A stretch of DNA of 64,000 nucleotides from Flavobacterium phycosphaerae (GCF_010119235.1 NZ_JAAATZ010000001.1:278501-342500), one strand, 5' to 3'; shown: positions 46,130 to 54,988, counted from the stretch's first letter. The notes: generated by a model from the letters alone, not told the origin. Made by a program: numbers and translations.

Positions 46130-48597
46130 TATTTTTTTCTTTTGAAAAGTCGGTGATACAATTTTGCAAAAAATCCGGTTGGCTCTTCATCTTCATGGTA
46201 TCCGCTGCCATAGCCATAGCCATAGCTGTAGCCATAACCATAACCGTAACCATACCCTACTCCGTATTTTGCTTTGTTTTCATAACCATTGAAAATGATG
46301 CTGATGTTGTTTAACTCGCCTCTTTTCGTTCGGTTGTTTAACAAGGTCAACATTTCTTTTTTGGTGAAATTCTGGCGAACAATATACAAAGTAACGTCAC
46401 AAAATTGAGCCAACTCTAAGGCGTCAGAAACCAATCCTACCGGAGGAGTATCCAATATGATATAGTCATAATTTTTCTTAAGCTCTGCCATCATTTCTTT
46501 CATGCTATCGCCCAGAATTAACTCTGAAGGATTTGGCGGAATAGGCCCTGAAGTAATTACATCAAGATACGGAATGTGCGTATGTTGTATCACATCTTCT
46601 AATGTCTTTTGCCCAATCAAATAGTTAACTGCACCAATATCATTTTGAATATTAAAGTCATCAAAAATCTTTGGTTTTCTTAAATCGAGTCCCAAGATGA
46701 TGGTTTTCTTTTCGCTCAAGGCAAATACGGTGGCAATATTGATAGAACAGAAAGTTTTCCCTTCGCCGCTGACGGAAGAGGTAAGCATTAATGTTTTTGA
46801 CCCTTCAACGCTTTGTTTTTTATACAAGAACTGTAACGACGAACGAATAGCTCTGAAAGATTCAGACAGGGCCGACTTTGGTCTTTCAAAAACGGACAGA
46901 TTAGAATCGGAGTATTTAATTCCAATAATTCCTAATAACGGAAGTTGTGTCAGATTGGAGATATCGACTATATTTTGAATCGTATTGTTGATAAAGAAAA
47001 TCAAAAACACCAATACAAGCGGAACCAAAAGACCGATGAAAAACGCCAATACATAATTCACGCTGGTTTTAGGTCCTAATAACATACCGCCGACATCTTT
47101 GGCCGGATCAATAAACTGTATATCGGAAAGGTTGGCTGCTTTTACAATAGCTGCTTCACTTCTTTTTTGTAAAAAGGTATTGTAAATATTATTGCTTAAA
47201 TCATATTTTCTGGAAATATTTAAATACGCCTGATTGGTTTCGGGCATCTTTTTAATTTCGGATTCTACTTCATTCAGCTTACTGTTTACCGAATTCAAAT
47301 CGTATTGTAGCATGCTTCTCAAAGAGCTGGCATTTTCAAGCAAAACTCTTTTAACGGATACAATTTCATTGTCTAATCGCTCATAAAAAATTTGGCCTTT
47401 GGCCGAATAAATCAACTCTGATCTTTGAATCGAAAGTTCTATCAACTTGGAAACATTGGTAACTATATTCGGTTCTGAAATCCCAGCTACCGTTGGTGCC
47501 GGTAATTTTGAAAAATCAACACTGTTTTTTAAATACTCTTTAAGTTGATTGAGGTAGGCAATTTTTCTTTCTACTTCATCTTTTCTGGCGTCTAGCTCTA
47601 ATAACTGACTTTTAAAATTGGCGCCTTTATCTTCAACATCTAAGATGCTGTTGTTTCTGCTGAAATCTTTTAAATCGTTACCTGAATTTTTTAATTGCTC
47701 CTCCATATCAACCAATCTTTCGTCGATGAAGTTAATGGTGTTTTCAGCAAATTTATTTTTATTTTCAAGTTGTCTGTCTATCAACATCTTAACTGTAGCG
47801 TTGAGATAGTCAACCATTCGGTTTTTGTTGGTACCCTCCATTCCTAATTTTAGGATAGCGCCCGCTTTTTCATCAGTAACTACTCTTACTCCCTGATACC
47901 TTCCAACGGTTTCATCAAAAGCATTAAGGCGCACCAATATATCATCATTTAATTTTAAATCAGCCTTTTCATCTAAGTCAAGTCGCCAATGCAAAAACGG
48001 CAAGCTTACGACTTGTCCTACTTTGTATCTTCTGATGAATTCTTTGGCCGGAACAGTAATGGGTTTAATCGAATTGTCGGAGTACTTGACAACACTTTGG
48101 CTACTGGCTTGAAACGGAATAGTGATTTGATAAGTATCACTTGAAATCATTTTTACTGTAATAAATTGAGACAGCAATTGATCCTGTTCTTTATCCAATG
48201 TGATTTTGAATGGAACCTGCCCATACACATCCTGCAAAAAATATTTGGTCTGCTTAAAGTAATCGATATAAAATTGTAATTTATCAACCACCAACTCGTT
48301 GTGCGATCTTGATTTTAGTGTGGTAGCTATCATCTGAACTTTATCGGATGTCCCGCCCCAGTTGAAAACCAAGCTGGTATTGGCTGTGAAAAACGGATTA
48401 TTCTCTTCTTTGACTGCTATGGTGGTTTCAATACCGTATATTTTTTGCTTTCTGACATTCACTTGATGTGCTATCGAAAAGGCGATAATTAACCCTACCA
48501 GAAACCATTTCCAATAACTGGTGGTTTTAATCAAAAATCCTTTAAAATCAAAACTGGTTTTGGTATCAAAAAAAGAAAAATCTTTTATGTCGAGCAT
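46129..48597 (-). CDS. wzc: Wzc-like polysaccharide co-polymerase / tyrosine autokinase
   Basis: The protein has 822 residues. A Wzz-like region between two membrane segments (about 31-45 and 514-537) contains coiled coils (about 290-450). The cytoplasmic BY-kinase domain has Walker A SGEGKT (610-615), Walker A' GLDLRKP (636-642) and Walker B YIILDTPP (712-719). The tail (772-800) has eleven Tyr, mostly as Gly-Tyr dipeptides, the probable autophosphorylation cluster. In Wzy-dependent pathways this protein controls chain length and export together with the Wza channel, which the preceding gene encodes. Confidence 0.92.
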   Translation of the reverse strand: MLDIKDFSFFDTKTSFDFKGFLIKTTSYWKWFLVGLIIAFSIAHQVNVRKQKIYGIETTIAVKEENNPFFTANTSLVFNWGGTSDKVQMIATTLKSRSHNELVVDKLQFYIDYFKQTKYFLQDVYGQVPFKITLDKEQDQLLSQFITVKMISSDTYQITIPFQASSQSVVKYSDNSIKPITVPAKEFIRRYKVGQVVSLPFLHWRLDLDEKADLKLNDDILVRLNAFDETVGRYQGVRVVTDEKAGAILKLGMEGTNKNRMVDYLNATVKMLIDRQLENKNKFAENTINFIDERLVDMEEQLKNSGNDLKDFSRNNSILDVEDKGANFKSQLLELDARKDEVERKIAYLNQLKEYLKNSVDFSKLPAPTVAGISEPNIVTNVSKLIELSIQRSELIYSAKGQIFYERLDNEIVSVKRVLLENASSLRSMLQYDLNSVNSKLNEVESEIKKMPETNQAYLNISRKYDLSNNIYNTFLQKRSEAAIVKAANLSDIQFIDPAKDVGGMLLGPKTSVNYVLAFFIGLLVPLVLVFLIFFINNTIQNIVDISNLTQLPLLGIIGIKYSDSNLSVFERPKSALSESFRAIRSSLQFLYKKQSVEGSKTLMLTSSVSGEGKTFCSINIATVFALSEKKTIILGLDLRKPKIFDDFNIQNDIGAVNYLIGQKTLEDVIQHTHIPYLDVITSGPIPPNPSELILGDSMKEMMAELKKNYDYIILDTPPVGLVSDALELAQFCDVTLYIVRQNFTKKEMLTLLNNRTKRGELNNISIIFNGYENKAKYGVGYGYGYGYGYSYGYGYGSGYHEDEEPTGFFAKLYHRLFKRKK
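46205..46265 (-). repeat. Hexanucleotide-like coding repeat for the Gly-Tyr tail of the Wzc-like kinase
   Basis: Degenerate six-base units (GGCTAT/GGTTAC and variants on the coding strand) occur about eight times in a row. They encode the Gly-Tyr run at residues 780-800. Such a tract could change in copy number by slippage without altering the frame. Confidence 0.7.
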
Positions 48598-48608
48598 GAC
48601 AATGAGTG

Positions 48609-49397
48609 TTAATTTTTAAGTAATAAGTAAGTAGTTGTCGCCAATGACAATAAGGTAACCAGGGTTGATAAAGATTCTATCCCGGTTTTACCTGTACCCC
48701 ATGTTTTTTGTCGCAAGGGTTTAACATAAATATAATCGTTGGGTTGCAAATAAAAACAAGGTGAATTTACAGCATTACTTTTAGTCAAATCGATACTAAA
48801 CGTTTCACTTCCTTGAGGATATCTTCTAATTACTTTTACATCTTTACGGTCACCTGTAATAGAAATATCACCGGCATTAGCAATAGCTTCCATGATATTT
48901 ACTTTATCCTGATAGAGTGTTTTTGTACCGGTACTGACTACCTCTCCGTTTATGGTGTATCTGAAACCTGCTAATTTTACAATCACAAATATGCCGGCTT
49001 CCGGTTTAAAATATTTATCGGACAAAAGCGTTTCCAGTTTGACTCTGATTTCTTCAACCGTAAAACCTAAAACGTTAAGTTCTCCTATTATCGGCAATCT
49101 GATATTACCATGATCATCAACGGTATAACCATTATAATAGCTACTCTGTTCTGTTATACCAGCTGTATTTTGAGAGCCGTTTGAATTAAAAATATCAACT
49201 AATTTAGGATCAATCGCTTTAATATTAATATTCAAGATATCATTAGTCTGCAAGCGATAAGGTTTATTGTTGGAAGGTGTTACCGAAACGGCGGAAGCAT
49301 CTTTATCGTTTTGTAAATAAATCAGATCTTTGGTAGGCACACAAGAAACCGTTAAAATACTGAGTAAAACAAATAAATATAATCTGGGTTTGTCCAT
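48609..49397 (-). CDS. wza: Wza-like polysaccharide export outer-membrane lipoprotein
   Basis: The protein has 262 residues from the ATG at 49397. This start yields a lipoprotein signal (MDKPRLYLFVLLSILTVSC) with the lipidated Cys at 19; a TTG at 49424 is unlikely because it lies inside the predicted -7 box. The Poly_export domain (about 45-125: YRLQTNDILNINI, VDDHGNIRLPIIGELNV) is followed by a SLBB-like domain (about 135-220: YTINGEVVSTGTKTL, YPQGSETFSI). A C-terminal hydrophobic stretch ends in YLLLKN. It would form the outer-membrane export channel. It is the first gene of the polysaccharide operon. Confidence 0.92.
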   Translation of the reverse strand: MDKPRLYLFVLLSILTVSCVPTKDLIYLQNDKDASAVSVTPSNNKPYRLQTNDILNINIKAIDPKLVDIFNSNGSQNTAGITEQSSYYNGYTVDDHGNIRLPIIGELNVLGFTVEEIRVKLETLLSDKYFKPEAGIFVIVKLAGFRYTINGEVVSTGTKTLYQDKVNIMEAIANAGDISITGDRKDVKVIRRYPQGSETFSIDLTKSNAVNSPCFYLQPNDYIYVKPLRQKTWGTGKTGIESLSTLVTLLSLATTTYLLLKN

Positions 49398-49421
49398 TAT
49401 TTTTTTAAAAAAATTAGCAAA

Positions 49422-49450
49422 CAAAGATAGTTTTTCAATTCTAATTACAA
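49422..49450 (-). promoter_or_regulatory. Main promoter of the polysaccharide operon
   Basis: On the minus strand TTG (49448-49450), an 18-bp spacer and TATCTTTG (49422-49429) match the Bacteroidetes consensus. The -7 box ends 24 bp before the ATG of the Wza-like gene. I found no equally good promoter further into the operon. Confidence 0.65.
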
Positions 49451-49473
49451 AAATGTAGTGAATGATTATTTTG

Positions 49474-50094
49474 TTATATGTTTTTTAACGAATTTTCAAA
49501 AGGAACGCGGTTCAAAATGCTTCTGCCCAAAGTCACCTCATCGGCATATTCCAACTCATCACCAACGGCAATTCCGCGAGCTATAGTAGATGTTTTCACC
49601 GTATACTCTTTGATTTGCTTGAAGATATAAAAATTGGTTGTATCACCCTCCATCGTAGAGCTTAGCGCAAAAATCAATTCTTCAATTTCACCTAGTTTTA
49701 CTTTTTCTACCAATGAATTAATATTCAACTGACTGGGTCCAATACCATCAATGGGCGAAATCTTGCCGCCCAAAACATGATAAATACCTTTGAACTGATT
49801 GGTGTTTTCAATAGCCATCACATCGCGAACATCTTCGACTACGCAAATAATGCGGTGATTTCTCTTAGGGTTTTGGCAAATTTCACAAACCTCCACATCG
49901 GAAATGTTGTGACAGTTTTTACAAAATTTTATCTCTTCGCGCATTGTGGTTAATGCCTGTGATAAAAATTGAGTTCGCTCCGAAGGTTGTTTCAACAAAT
50001 GCAATACCAACCGCAAAGCCGTTCGCTTACCGATTCCGGGCAATTGTGCCATTTCATTCACTGCTCTCTCGAGTAATTTTGAAGAAAATTCCAT
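49474..50094 (-). CDS. recR: Recombination mediator protein RecR
   Basis: The 206-residue protein shows the full RecR layout: N-terminal helix-hairpin-helix ([17 protein letters not shown], 18-34), a C4 zinc finger (Cys58, 61, 70, 73), a Toprim domain (about 80-175) with [15 protein letters not shown], and a C-terminal Walker-B-like region with [16 protein letters not shown] (about 174-189). It acts in RecFOR-dependent loading of RecA at gaps. It lies 76 bp upstream of the polysaccharide operon on the same strand and is separated from it by the operon's own promoter. Confidence 0.97.
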   Translation of the reverse strand: MEFSSKLLERAVNEMAQLPGIGKRTALRLVLHLLKQPSERTQFLSQALTTMREEIKFCKNCHNISDVEVCEICQNPKRNHRIICVVEDVRDVMAIENTNQFKGIYHVLGGKISPIDGIGPSQLNINSLVEKVKLGEIEELIFALSSTMEGDTTNFYIFKQIKEYTVKTSTIARGIAVGDELEYADEVTLGRSILNRVPFENSLKNI

Positions 50095-50249
50095 GAAGCA
50101 AAAGTAGCAAAATAGATGGTTGGATTTATAGAATTTCAGACTACTTAGATTTTAATCGGTTATCAACAATCATTCTTTACAAATAACCGAATGACCAAAG
50201 AAACAAATTAACAATTTTCACTATTTTGGCTTCCAATAAAACATGTCTT

Positions 50250-51746
50250 ATGTCACCAACCACCATTCTTATTATCATCGTTATTTATTTTGGTTTACTA
50301 ATCCTGATTTCCAATTTGGTTAGCAAAAAAAGTGCTGATAATGACACCTTTTTCAAAGCCAATAAAAACTCTAAATGGTATTTGGTGGCCTTCGGAATGA
50401 TAGGAACTGCGCTGTCGGGCGTGACTTTTATTTCCGTGCCGGGTGAAGTGGGCAACCCCGATTTGCAGTTCAAATATTTTCAGTTTGTATTGGGGAATGC
50501 CATTGGTTTTTTAATCATTGCCAAAGTTTTACTGCCCCTTTACTATCGCATGAATCTGACTTCGATTTATGGTTATATCGAGCAACGCCTGGGCGTGATC
50601 AGTTATAAAACTGCTGCTACTATTTTCCTGATTAGTCGAACCATTGGCTCCGCTTTTCGCTTGTATTTGGTAGTGATTGTTTTGCAACGGTATGTGTTTG
50701 ATGCTTTTCAAATTCCGTTTGCTTTAACGGTTTTAATTTCCCTCGGATTAATCTTTGCTTATACCTATCGTGGCGGTTTGAAAACCATTATTATTACCGA
50801 CACCTTGCAGACTTTCTTCTTGGTTTCTTCGGTATTTCTAACGATTTATTTTATTTGTGACAGCTTGAATTTTGGAGCTTTTCAAGCTTTTGAAGCAGTG
50901 AAAAAAAGTAATTATTCTAAAATTTTCTTCTTCGAAGATTATCTGAAAGGCAATTATTTTTGGAAACAAATACTGGGAGGAATCTTTGTAACGATTGCCA
51001 TGGTTGGACTTGACCAAGACTTAATGCAAAAAAACCTAAGCTGCAAAAACATAGGCGAAGCCCAAAAAAACATGTTCACCTTTACCGGAATATTTGTACT
51101 GATTAATATTTTCTTTCTGAGCGTTGGAGCGTTGCTGTATATGTTTGCCGAAAAAAATGGCATAGCCGTTCCAATGGTAGATGGGGTGGCCAGAACCGAT
51201 TTATTGTTTCCTGAAATTGCATTCAACAACCTGTCAATCGTTCCGGCTGTGGTGTTTTTATTAGGATTGACAGCCGCCACTTTTGCCACGACTGATTCAG
51301 CTTTGACGGCTTTGACCACTTCATTTTGCGTCGATTTTTTAGGAATGGATAAAACTGAAAATCAAAATAAACCCAATATTGTTAGAACGCGCCACATGGT
51401 GCACATTGGTTTTTCGTTTTTGATGTTTTTGGTCATTATAATCTTCAATGCCGTGAATGATGCCTCAGTCGTGAAGATGATCTTTAAGATTGCGTCCTAT
51501 ACTTACGGACCGCTGTTAGGACTTTACGCCTTCGGTTTGTTTATGAAATCGAAAACAGTGCACGACAAGTTCGTTCCTTTTATTTGCTTGATTTCGCCGG
51601 CGATTTGTTTTTTTATCAGCAAGTATTCCGCAGAACTTTTTGGCGATTATACTTTTGACAACGAATTGATAATTGTAAACGGTTTGATAACTTTTATCGG
51701 CTTGCTACTCATCAGTAAACCAGCAACAGAAAACACCCGATATTAG
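50250..51746 (+). CDS. Sodium:solute symporter family transporter
   Basis: The 498-residue integral membrane protein has about 13 segments. The ATG at 50250 (MSPTTILIIIVIYFGLLILI) is chosen over an upstream TTG because it puts the first helix right at the N-terminus. GALSGVTFISVPGEVG (about 48-63), SRTIGSAFRLYLVVIVLQR (about 129-147) and LTAATFATTDSALTALTTSF (about 340-359) are hallmark segments of the SSS family. The last lies in the helix holding the Na2-site Ser/Thr residues. The substrate is unknown. Its stop overlaps that of the convergent CoA-binding gene by 3 bp. Confidence 0.9.
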   Translation: MSPTTILIIIVIYFGLLILISNLVSKKSADNDTFFKANKNSKWYLVAFGMIGTALSGVTFISVPGEVGNPDLQFKYFQFVLGNAIGFLIIAKVLLPLYYRMNLTSIYGYIEQRLGVISYKTAATIFLISRTIGSAFRLYLVVIVLQRYVFDAFQIPFALTVLISLGLIFAYTYRGGLKTIIITDTLQTFFLVSSVFLTIYFICDSLNFGAFQAFEAVKKSNYSKIFFFEDYLKGNYFWKQILGGIFVTIAMVGLDQDLMQKNLSCKNIGEAQKNMFTFTGIFVLINIFFLSVGALLYMFAEKNGIAVPMVDGVARTDLLFPEIAFNNLSIVPAVVFLLGLTAATFATTDSALTALTTSFCVDFLGMDKTENQNKPNIVRTRHMVHIGFSFLMFLVIIIFNAVNDASVVKMIFKIASYTYGPLLGLYAFGLFMKSKTVHDKFVPFICLISPAICFFISKYSAELFGDYTFDNELIIVNGLITFIGLLLISKPATENTRY

Positions 51747-52117
51747 TACTGATTGGTAGCCAACATAACCAGTGTGCAAGCTACTTCTACTTTAATTCCG
51801 TTACCCTGAAGCAATTGGTAAAACTCAGGATTTTCAGTTCCCGGATTGAAAATGACGCGCTTTGGTTTGGTTTCAATAATGTAATTATAATAATCGCGTT
51901 GACGTAACGGATTTAGATATAAAGTCACAGTATCTATATTCTTAAGCGGGATATTTTTAGTATAAATTTTTACTCCGGCTACCTCTCCGGTATTTTGTCC
52001 GATGGCCAATACAGTGTGTCCTTTTTCAACCAGTTTGGTAATAGCTAAAAAAGCATAACGTTCCGGTTTTGTGGTTGCACCCAGTACAAGCGTTTTCTTA
52101 TTTTTCATGATTTTCAT
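51743..52117 (-). CDS. CoA-binding (YccU-like) domain protein
   Basis: The 124-residue protein is essentially one Rossmann-like CoA_binding domain. KKTLVLGATTKPERYAFLAI (about 7-26) is the nucleotide-binding strand-loop-helix. It is followed by YTKNIPLKNIDTVTLYLNP (about 52-70) and RVIFNPGTENPEF (about 88-100). Homologues are widespread in Bacteroidetes, with unclear roles, probably as CoA or acyl-CoA binding accessory proteins. The ATG at 52117 is used; an internal ATG at 52108 is also possible. A -7 box lies 11 bp upstream. Confidence 0.85.
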   Translation of the reverse strand: MKIMKNKKTLVLGATTKPERYAFLAITKLVEKGHTVLAIGQNTGEVAGVKIYTKNIPLKNIDTVTLYLNPLRQRDYYNYIIETKPKRVIFNPGTENPEFYQLLQGNGIKVEVACTLVMLATNQY

Positions 52118-52127
52118 TTCTATGTTC

Positions 52128-52135
52128 CAAAGATA
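52128..52135 (-). promoter_or_regulatory. -7 box of the CoA-binding gene
   Basis: TATCTTTG on the minus strand fits TAnnTTTG and is 10-11 bp from the ATG. No TTG at the proper distance was found, so the call is tentative. Confidence 0.35.
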
Positions 52136-52202
52136 ATAGTAACTTTATAATTCGGTAGGTTTATTTAACGTCTATTTAATATTTAAAACGGAAGTCAGGA
52201 TT

Positions 52203-52210
52203 TATCTTTG
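52203..52210 (+). promoter_or_regulatory. -7 box of marC
   Basis: TATCTTTG on the plus strand fits TAnnTTTG and ends 11 bp before the marC ATG. A clear TTG at -33 is not visible. Confidence 0.4.
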
Positions 52211-52221
52211 CCAAAAAAACT

Positions 52222-52844
52222 ATGGAGCTTTTTATTTTTCTGTTTGCCGCGCTATTCTCCGTCCTGAACCCTATCGGCACAGTGCCTATTTTTGTTGGGT
52301 TAACACAAGATTACACCAAAAAAGAACGAGCCAAAGTATCGCTTTGGACCTCCATTAATGTTTTTATCATACTGATGATTTCGTTTTTTGTCGGACAATA
52401 TGTTTTGTCCTTTTTCGGAATCACTATAACCGCACTCCGAATTGCCGGTGGGATTATCATTGCCAGTTCAGGGTTTTCGCTTTTGAATGGTAAATTCAGT
52501 AAAAACAGAGGTATTAATAAAAAGTAGAAGAAGATATTCAGGGTCGCAATGCTATTGCTTTGACACCATTAGCAATGCCCATGCTTGCCGGACCGGGCTC
52601 TATTTCTTTATTGATTGCCTTTTATCAAGAACACAATACGACCAATGAAATTCTGTTTTCTTGTTTGGCCATTTTGGTAGTCAGCGTGCTGATTTATGTC
52701 ATTTTGCACAGTGCTCATTACTTGGCCAAATTTCTGGGTGCTTCCGGAATTGTAGCTATTTCGAGGATTGTTGGTTTCCTAACCATTTCAATCGGAATTC
52801 AATACATTATCAGTTCGGTTTTAGCCATTATCAGAGGAATTTAA
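52222..52844 (+). pseudogene. marC: MarC-family membrane protein, split by a -1 frameshift
   Basis: The ATG at 52222 opens MELFIFLFAALFSVLNPIGT, typical of MarC/UPF0056 proteins with three N-terminal helices. The frame meets a stop at 52525, right after a run of five As (52519-52523). Adding one A continues as KVEEDIQGRNAIALTPLAMP and MLAGPGSISLLIAF, the conserved second half, to a stop at 52844: 207 residues, the usual family length. MarC proteins are six-helix membrane proteins of uncertain transport function. A single-base homopolymer error is the simplest explanation. Confidence 0.88.
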
Positions 52845-52924
52845 ACGGTACTACTAGCTTCAGTATCCTTTTCTTTGAGTTTTGCTCTATCTTTCTTCGG
52901 TAAAAGTTATTTTTTGGGATTACT

Positions 52925-52961
52925 GGGGTAGCACAGCTACGAACAAAACCCGAACAAAGCC
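52925..52961 (+). repeat. Dispersed 37-bp intergenic repeat, copy 1
   Basis: The segment starts with GGGGTAG and contains CGAACAAAACCCGAACAAA. It matches 31 of 37 bases with the reverse strand of 62689-62725. It lies in the convergent gap between marC and the CtlX-like gene. Confidence 0.6.
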
Positions 52962-53001
52962 AGAACCAATATCGAAGAAAAGGGAACCGATTTCCAAAAA
53001 A

Positions 53002-53035
53002 AAATCCCAAATACTAAAGTCAGCATCCGGGATTT
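53002..53035 (-). terminator. Terminator of the guanidine-enzyme operon
   Basis: AAATCCC (53002-53008) pairs with GGGATTT (53029-53035). On the minus strand the stem is followed by a run of about nine Ts. It lies 21 bp past the CtlX-like stop. Confidence 0.6.
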
Positions 53036-53055
53036 GTATTATAAATACCTAACGG

Positions 53056-53991
53056 TTAATTTTTCGGTAAAAAGATTTCGGCCATCATACAACGGGCACT
53101 TCCTCCGCCACAAGCTTCGATAGTATCTAAACTTGAATGGATGATTTCCACATGAGCTTCCAATTGAGCGATTTGCTTTTTGGTTAAACTTTTATACGCG
53201 GATTCACTCATTACCAAGAATCGTTCGTCGTTCTTCCCTTTTACTTCGAGCATGTTGCCGGCAAAGTTGTTGACTTGGTCTTCTGTAATTAAAATGACTT
53301 CTTTATCATCACCGCGAAGGCTGTCTAACACCATTTTGCGTTCTTTCTTGTCGTCAATACAGTCGGCACAAATTACGGCAAACGTATCGCCAAGACACAT
53401 CATTACATTAGTATGGTATATTAATTTTCTTTCTCCTTTTACAGTCTGGAAGGCCTCAAAAATCACCGGTGTAAATTCGAAATCCTCACAAAACTCAATC
53501 ATCAACTCTTCGTCAGCTCTTGGTGACAAGGCGCAATAGGCTTTCCCATTTTCACGGTCTAAAAGCAAGCTTCCGGTACCTTCAAGAAAAACATTGTCTT
53601 CTTCAGCCAACGTATAATCCATGATTTCGTTGATTTCGAATCCGTCATCTTCTAAAATATCTAAGATATCTTCTCTTCTCTCGGCACGACGGTTTTCGGC
53701 AAACATCGGATACAATACTACATCGCCATTTTCATGAAATGAAATCCAATTATTTGGAAAAATACTATCCGGAGTATTGGGTTCCAAAGTATCTTCTACC
53801 ACTACTACATTCACGCCTACTTTTCGTAGTTTGTTTACAAAAGCATCAAACTCGGCCTGAGCTTTGGCATTAACTGTTTCCGGCGAAAGTCCGTCAAGTA
53901 CTTTTTGATAGTAATTGTTTACGGCAGTTTGTTCGTTCATTCGAAACGCCACCGGGCGAATCATCAATATGGCATTGGTAGTTTGTTTCAT
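53056..53991 (-). CDS. ctlX: CtlX-like citrulline hydrolase / amidinotransferase-family protein
   Basis: The 311-residue protein has the pentein fold of guanidine-modifying enzymes. The N-terminal ILMIRPVAFRMNEQTAVNNY (9-28) is highly typical of CtlX. FLEGTGSLLLDR (about 135-146) gives the substrate-binding Glu, YHTNVMMCLGD (about 192-202) the catalytic His and GGGSARCMMAEIF (295-307) the nucleophile Cys301. CtlX in Francisella was described as converting citrulline to ornithine. It starts 1 bp after the stop of the arginine-deiminase-like gene, so the two are co-translated. Confidence 0.82.
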   Translation of the reverse strand: MKQTTNAILMIRPVAFRMNEQTAVNNYYQKVLDGLSPETVNAKAQAEFDAFVNKLRKVGVNVVVVEDTLEPNTPDSIFPNNWISFHENGDVVLYPMFAENRRAERREDILDILEDDGFEINEIMDYTLAEEDNVFLEGTGSLLLDRENGKAYCALSPRADEELMIEFCEDFEFTPVIFEAFQTVKGERKLIYHTNVMMCLGDTFAVICADCIDDKKERKMVLDSLRGDDKEVILITEDQVNNFAGNMLEVKGKNDERFLVMSESAYKSLTKKQIAQLEAHVEIIHSSLDTIEACGGGSARCMMAEIFLPKN

Positions 53992-53992
53992 T

Positions 53993-54907
53993 TTAGTCTC
54001 TTATTAAAGGTAAGGTCGAACAGCGTAATAGCCCTTCTTGTTTCGCAATTTCGGCGTATGGAATTTCTTCAACGATAAAGCCGTTATCGCGAAGCCAGGT
54101 ATTTAATCTTGTAAAATTCTTTTCAGAAACGACAACGTTATCATCTATAGAAAACACATTGGAATTCATATTGTACATTTCGTCACGGGTAATGTGGAAA
54201 AGGTTTTCTTTACCAAAAAGCTTTACCAAAAATACATAATCCGATTCTTCACGGAAGCCGCTTTTGTAGATGATTCCTTTGTTTTTACCTACCGGCTGAA
54301 AACAACAATCTAAGTGCAAAGCGTTATCACGAGCTTCTAATTTTGATTTTACCAAATCAAATTCTTTCACTTTTTTATGTGGAAATAATGCTTTGATATA
54401 ATTGACCCCTTCCATATTGGTTCGGGCCGTAATGTAATCTTTGTAATCGGAACCTTTGTACGTTCCGATAAAAATATAGTCGTTCCAAAGCATGACATCA
54501 CCGCCTTCGATATGCACTTCATCAGGAGGGCGCACCACCTTGGTCGGGTCGATTTGATCGATTACATATTGAATGGCATCCAACTCTCTTTCTCTGTCGG
54601 GAAGAATATTGGCTTTGATGAACATATCATCAATCACGAATCCGATATCACGGGCAAAAATTTGATTGTAGTTGGCAATCATTTCAGGACGGAACACTTT
54701 CACGTCATATTTTTGAAACACTTGATTAAAAGCTTCCATTTCGTTAATCATATCGGCTTCTGTCGGATACGTTCCGGCCAGGATATGTTCTAAGGATTTT
54801 GGATCATAGGCTTCTGCTGCCGTTGGGGTTGGACCGTTGTTTACAGCCGAACCGAGCACTACCGCTCTTAATCTTGAAGTTTCGTTTTTTACATTTAATG
54901 GTAACAT
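53993..54907 (-). CDS. Arginine-deiminase / amidinotransferase family enzyme
   Basis: The protein has 304 residues from the ATG at 54907 (MLPLNVKNETSRLRAVVLGS). The longer TTG frame to 54931 is rejected because that codon overlaps the predicted -7 box. Pentein-fold catalytic features are visible: FARDIGFVIDD (about 84), VHIEGGDVMLW (about 131), ALHLDCCFQPVG (about 195, His) and LLRCSTLPLIRD with the nucleophile Cys296 near the C-terminus. The arrangement fits arginine deiminase-like or amidinotransferase enzymes. With the CtlX-like enzyme it could turn arginine into citrulline and then ornithine; that pathway is inferred. Confidence 0.8.
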   Translation of the reverse strand: MLPLNVKNETSRLRAVVLGSAVNNGPTPTAAEAYDPKSLEHILAGTYPTEADMINEMEAFNQVFQKYDVKVFRPEMIANYNQIFARDIGFVIDDMFIKANILPDRERELDAIQYVIDQIDPTKVVRPPDEVHIEGGDVMLWNDYIFIGTYKGSDYKDYITARTNMEGVNYIKALFPHKKVKEFDLVKSKLEARDNALHLDCCFQPVGKNKGIIYKSGFREESDYVFLVKLFGKENLFHITRDEMYNMNSNVFSIDDNVVVSEKNFTRLNTWLRDNGFIVEEIPYAEIAKQEGLLRCSTLPLIRD

Positions 54908-54928
54908 ATAGTAGCTTTTGGCTTTAGG

Positions 54929-54936
54929 CAAATATA
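54929..54936 (-). promoter_or_regulatory. -7 box of the guanidine-enzyme operon
   Basis: TATATTTG on the minus strand fits TAnnTTTG and lies 21 bp before the ATG at 54907. It directly abuts the T-tail of the gltA terminator. No TTG element is visible because the terminator hairpin occupies that place. Confidence 0.35.
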
Positions 54937-54938
54937 AA

Positions 54939-54964
54939 AAAGCTTCCCGGTTAGGAGAAGCTTT
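54939..54964 (-). terminator. Terminator of gltA
   Basis: AAAGCTTC (54939-54946) pairs with GAAGCTTT (54957-54964). On the minus strand a run of six Ts follows. It lies 24 bp beyond the gltA stop. Confidence 0.75.
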
Positions 54965-54988
54965 GTTTATAAGTATTTAAAGAATCAC

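Noticed and set aside
17072..49397. The polysaccharide locus as a recently acquired genomic island
   Set aside because: No integrase, transposase, tRNA or direct-repeat boundary was seen, and base composition looks similar to the flanks by eye; a proper codon-usage computation would be needed.
50099..50106. TAnnTTTG match right in front of recR
   Set aside because: Only 5 bp from the ATG and no TTG upstream at a suitable distance; would need leaderless translation.
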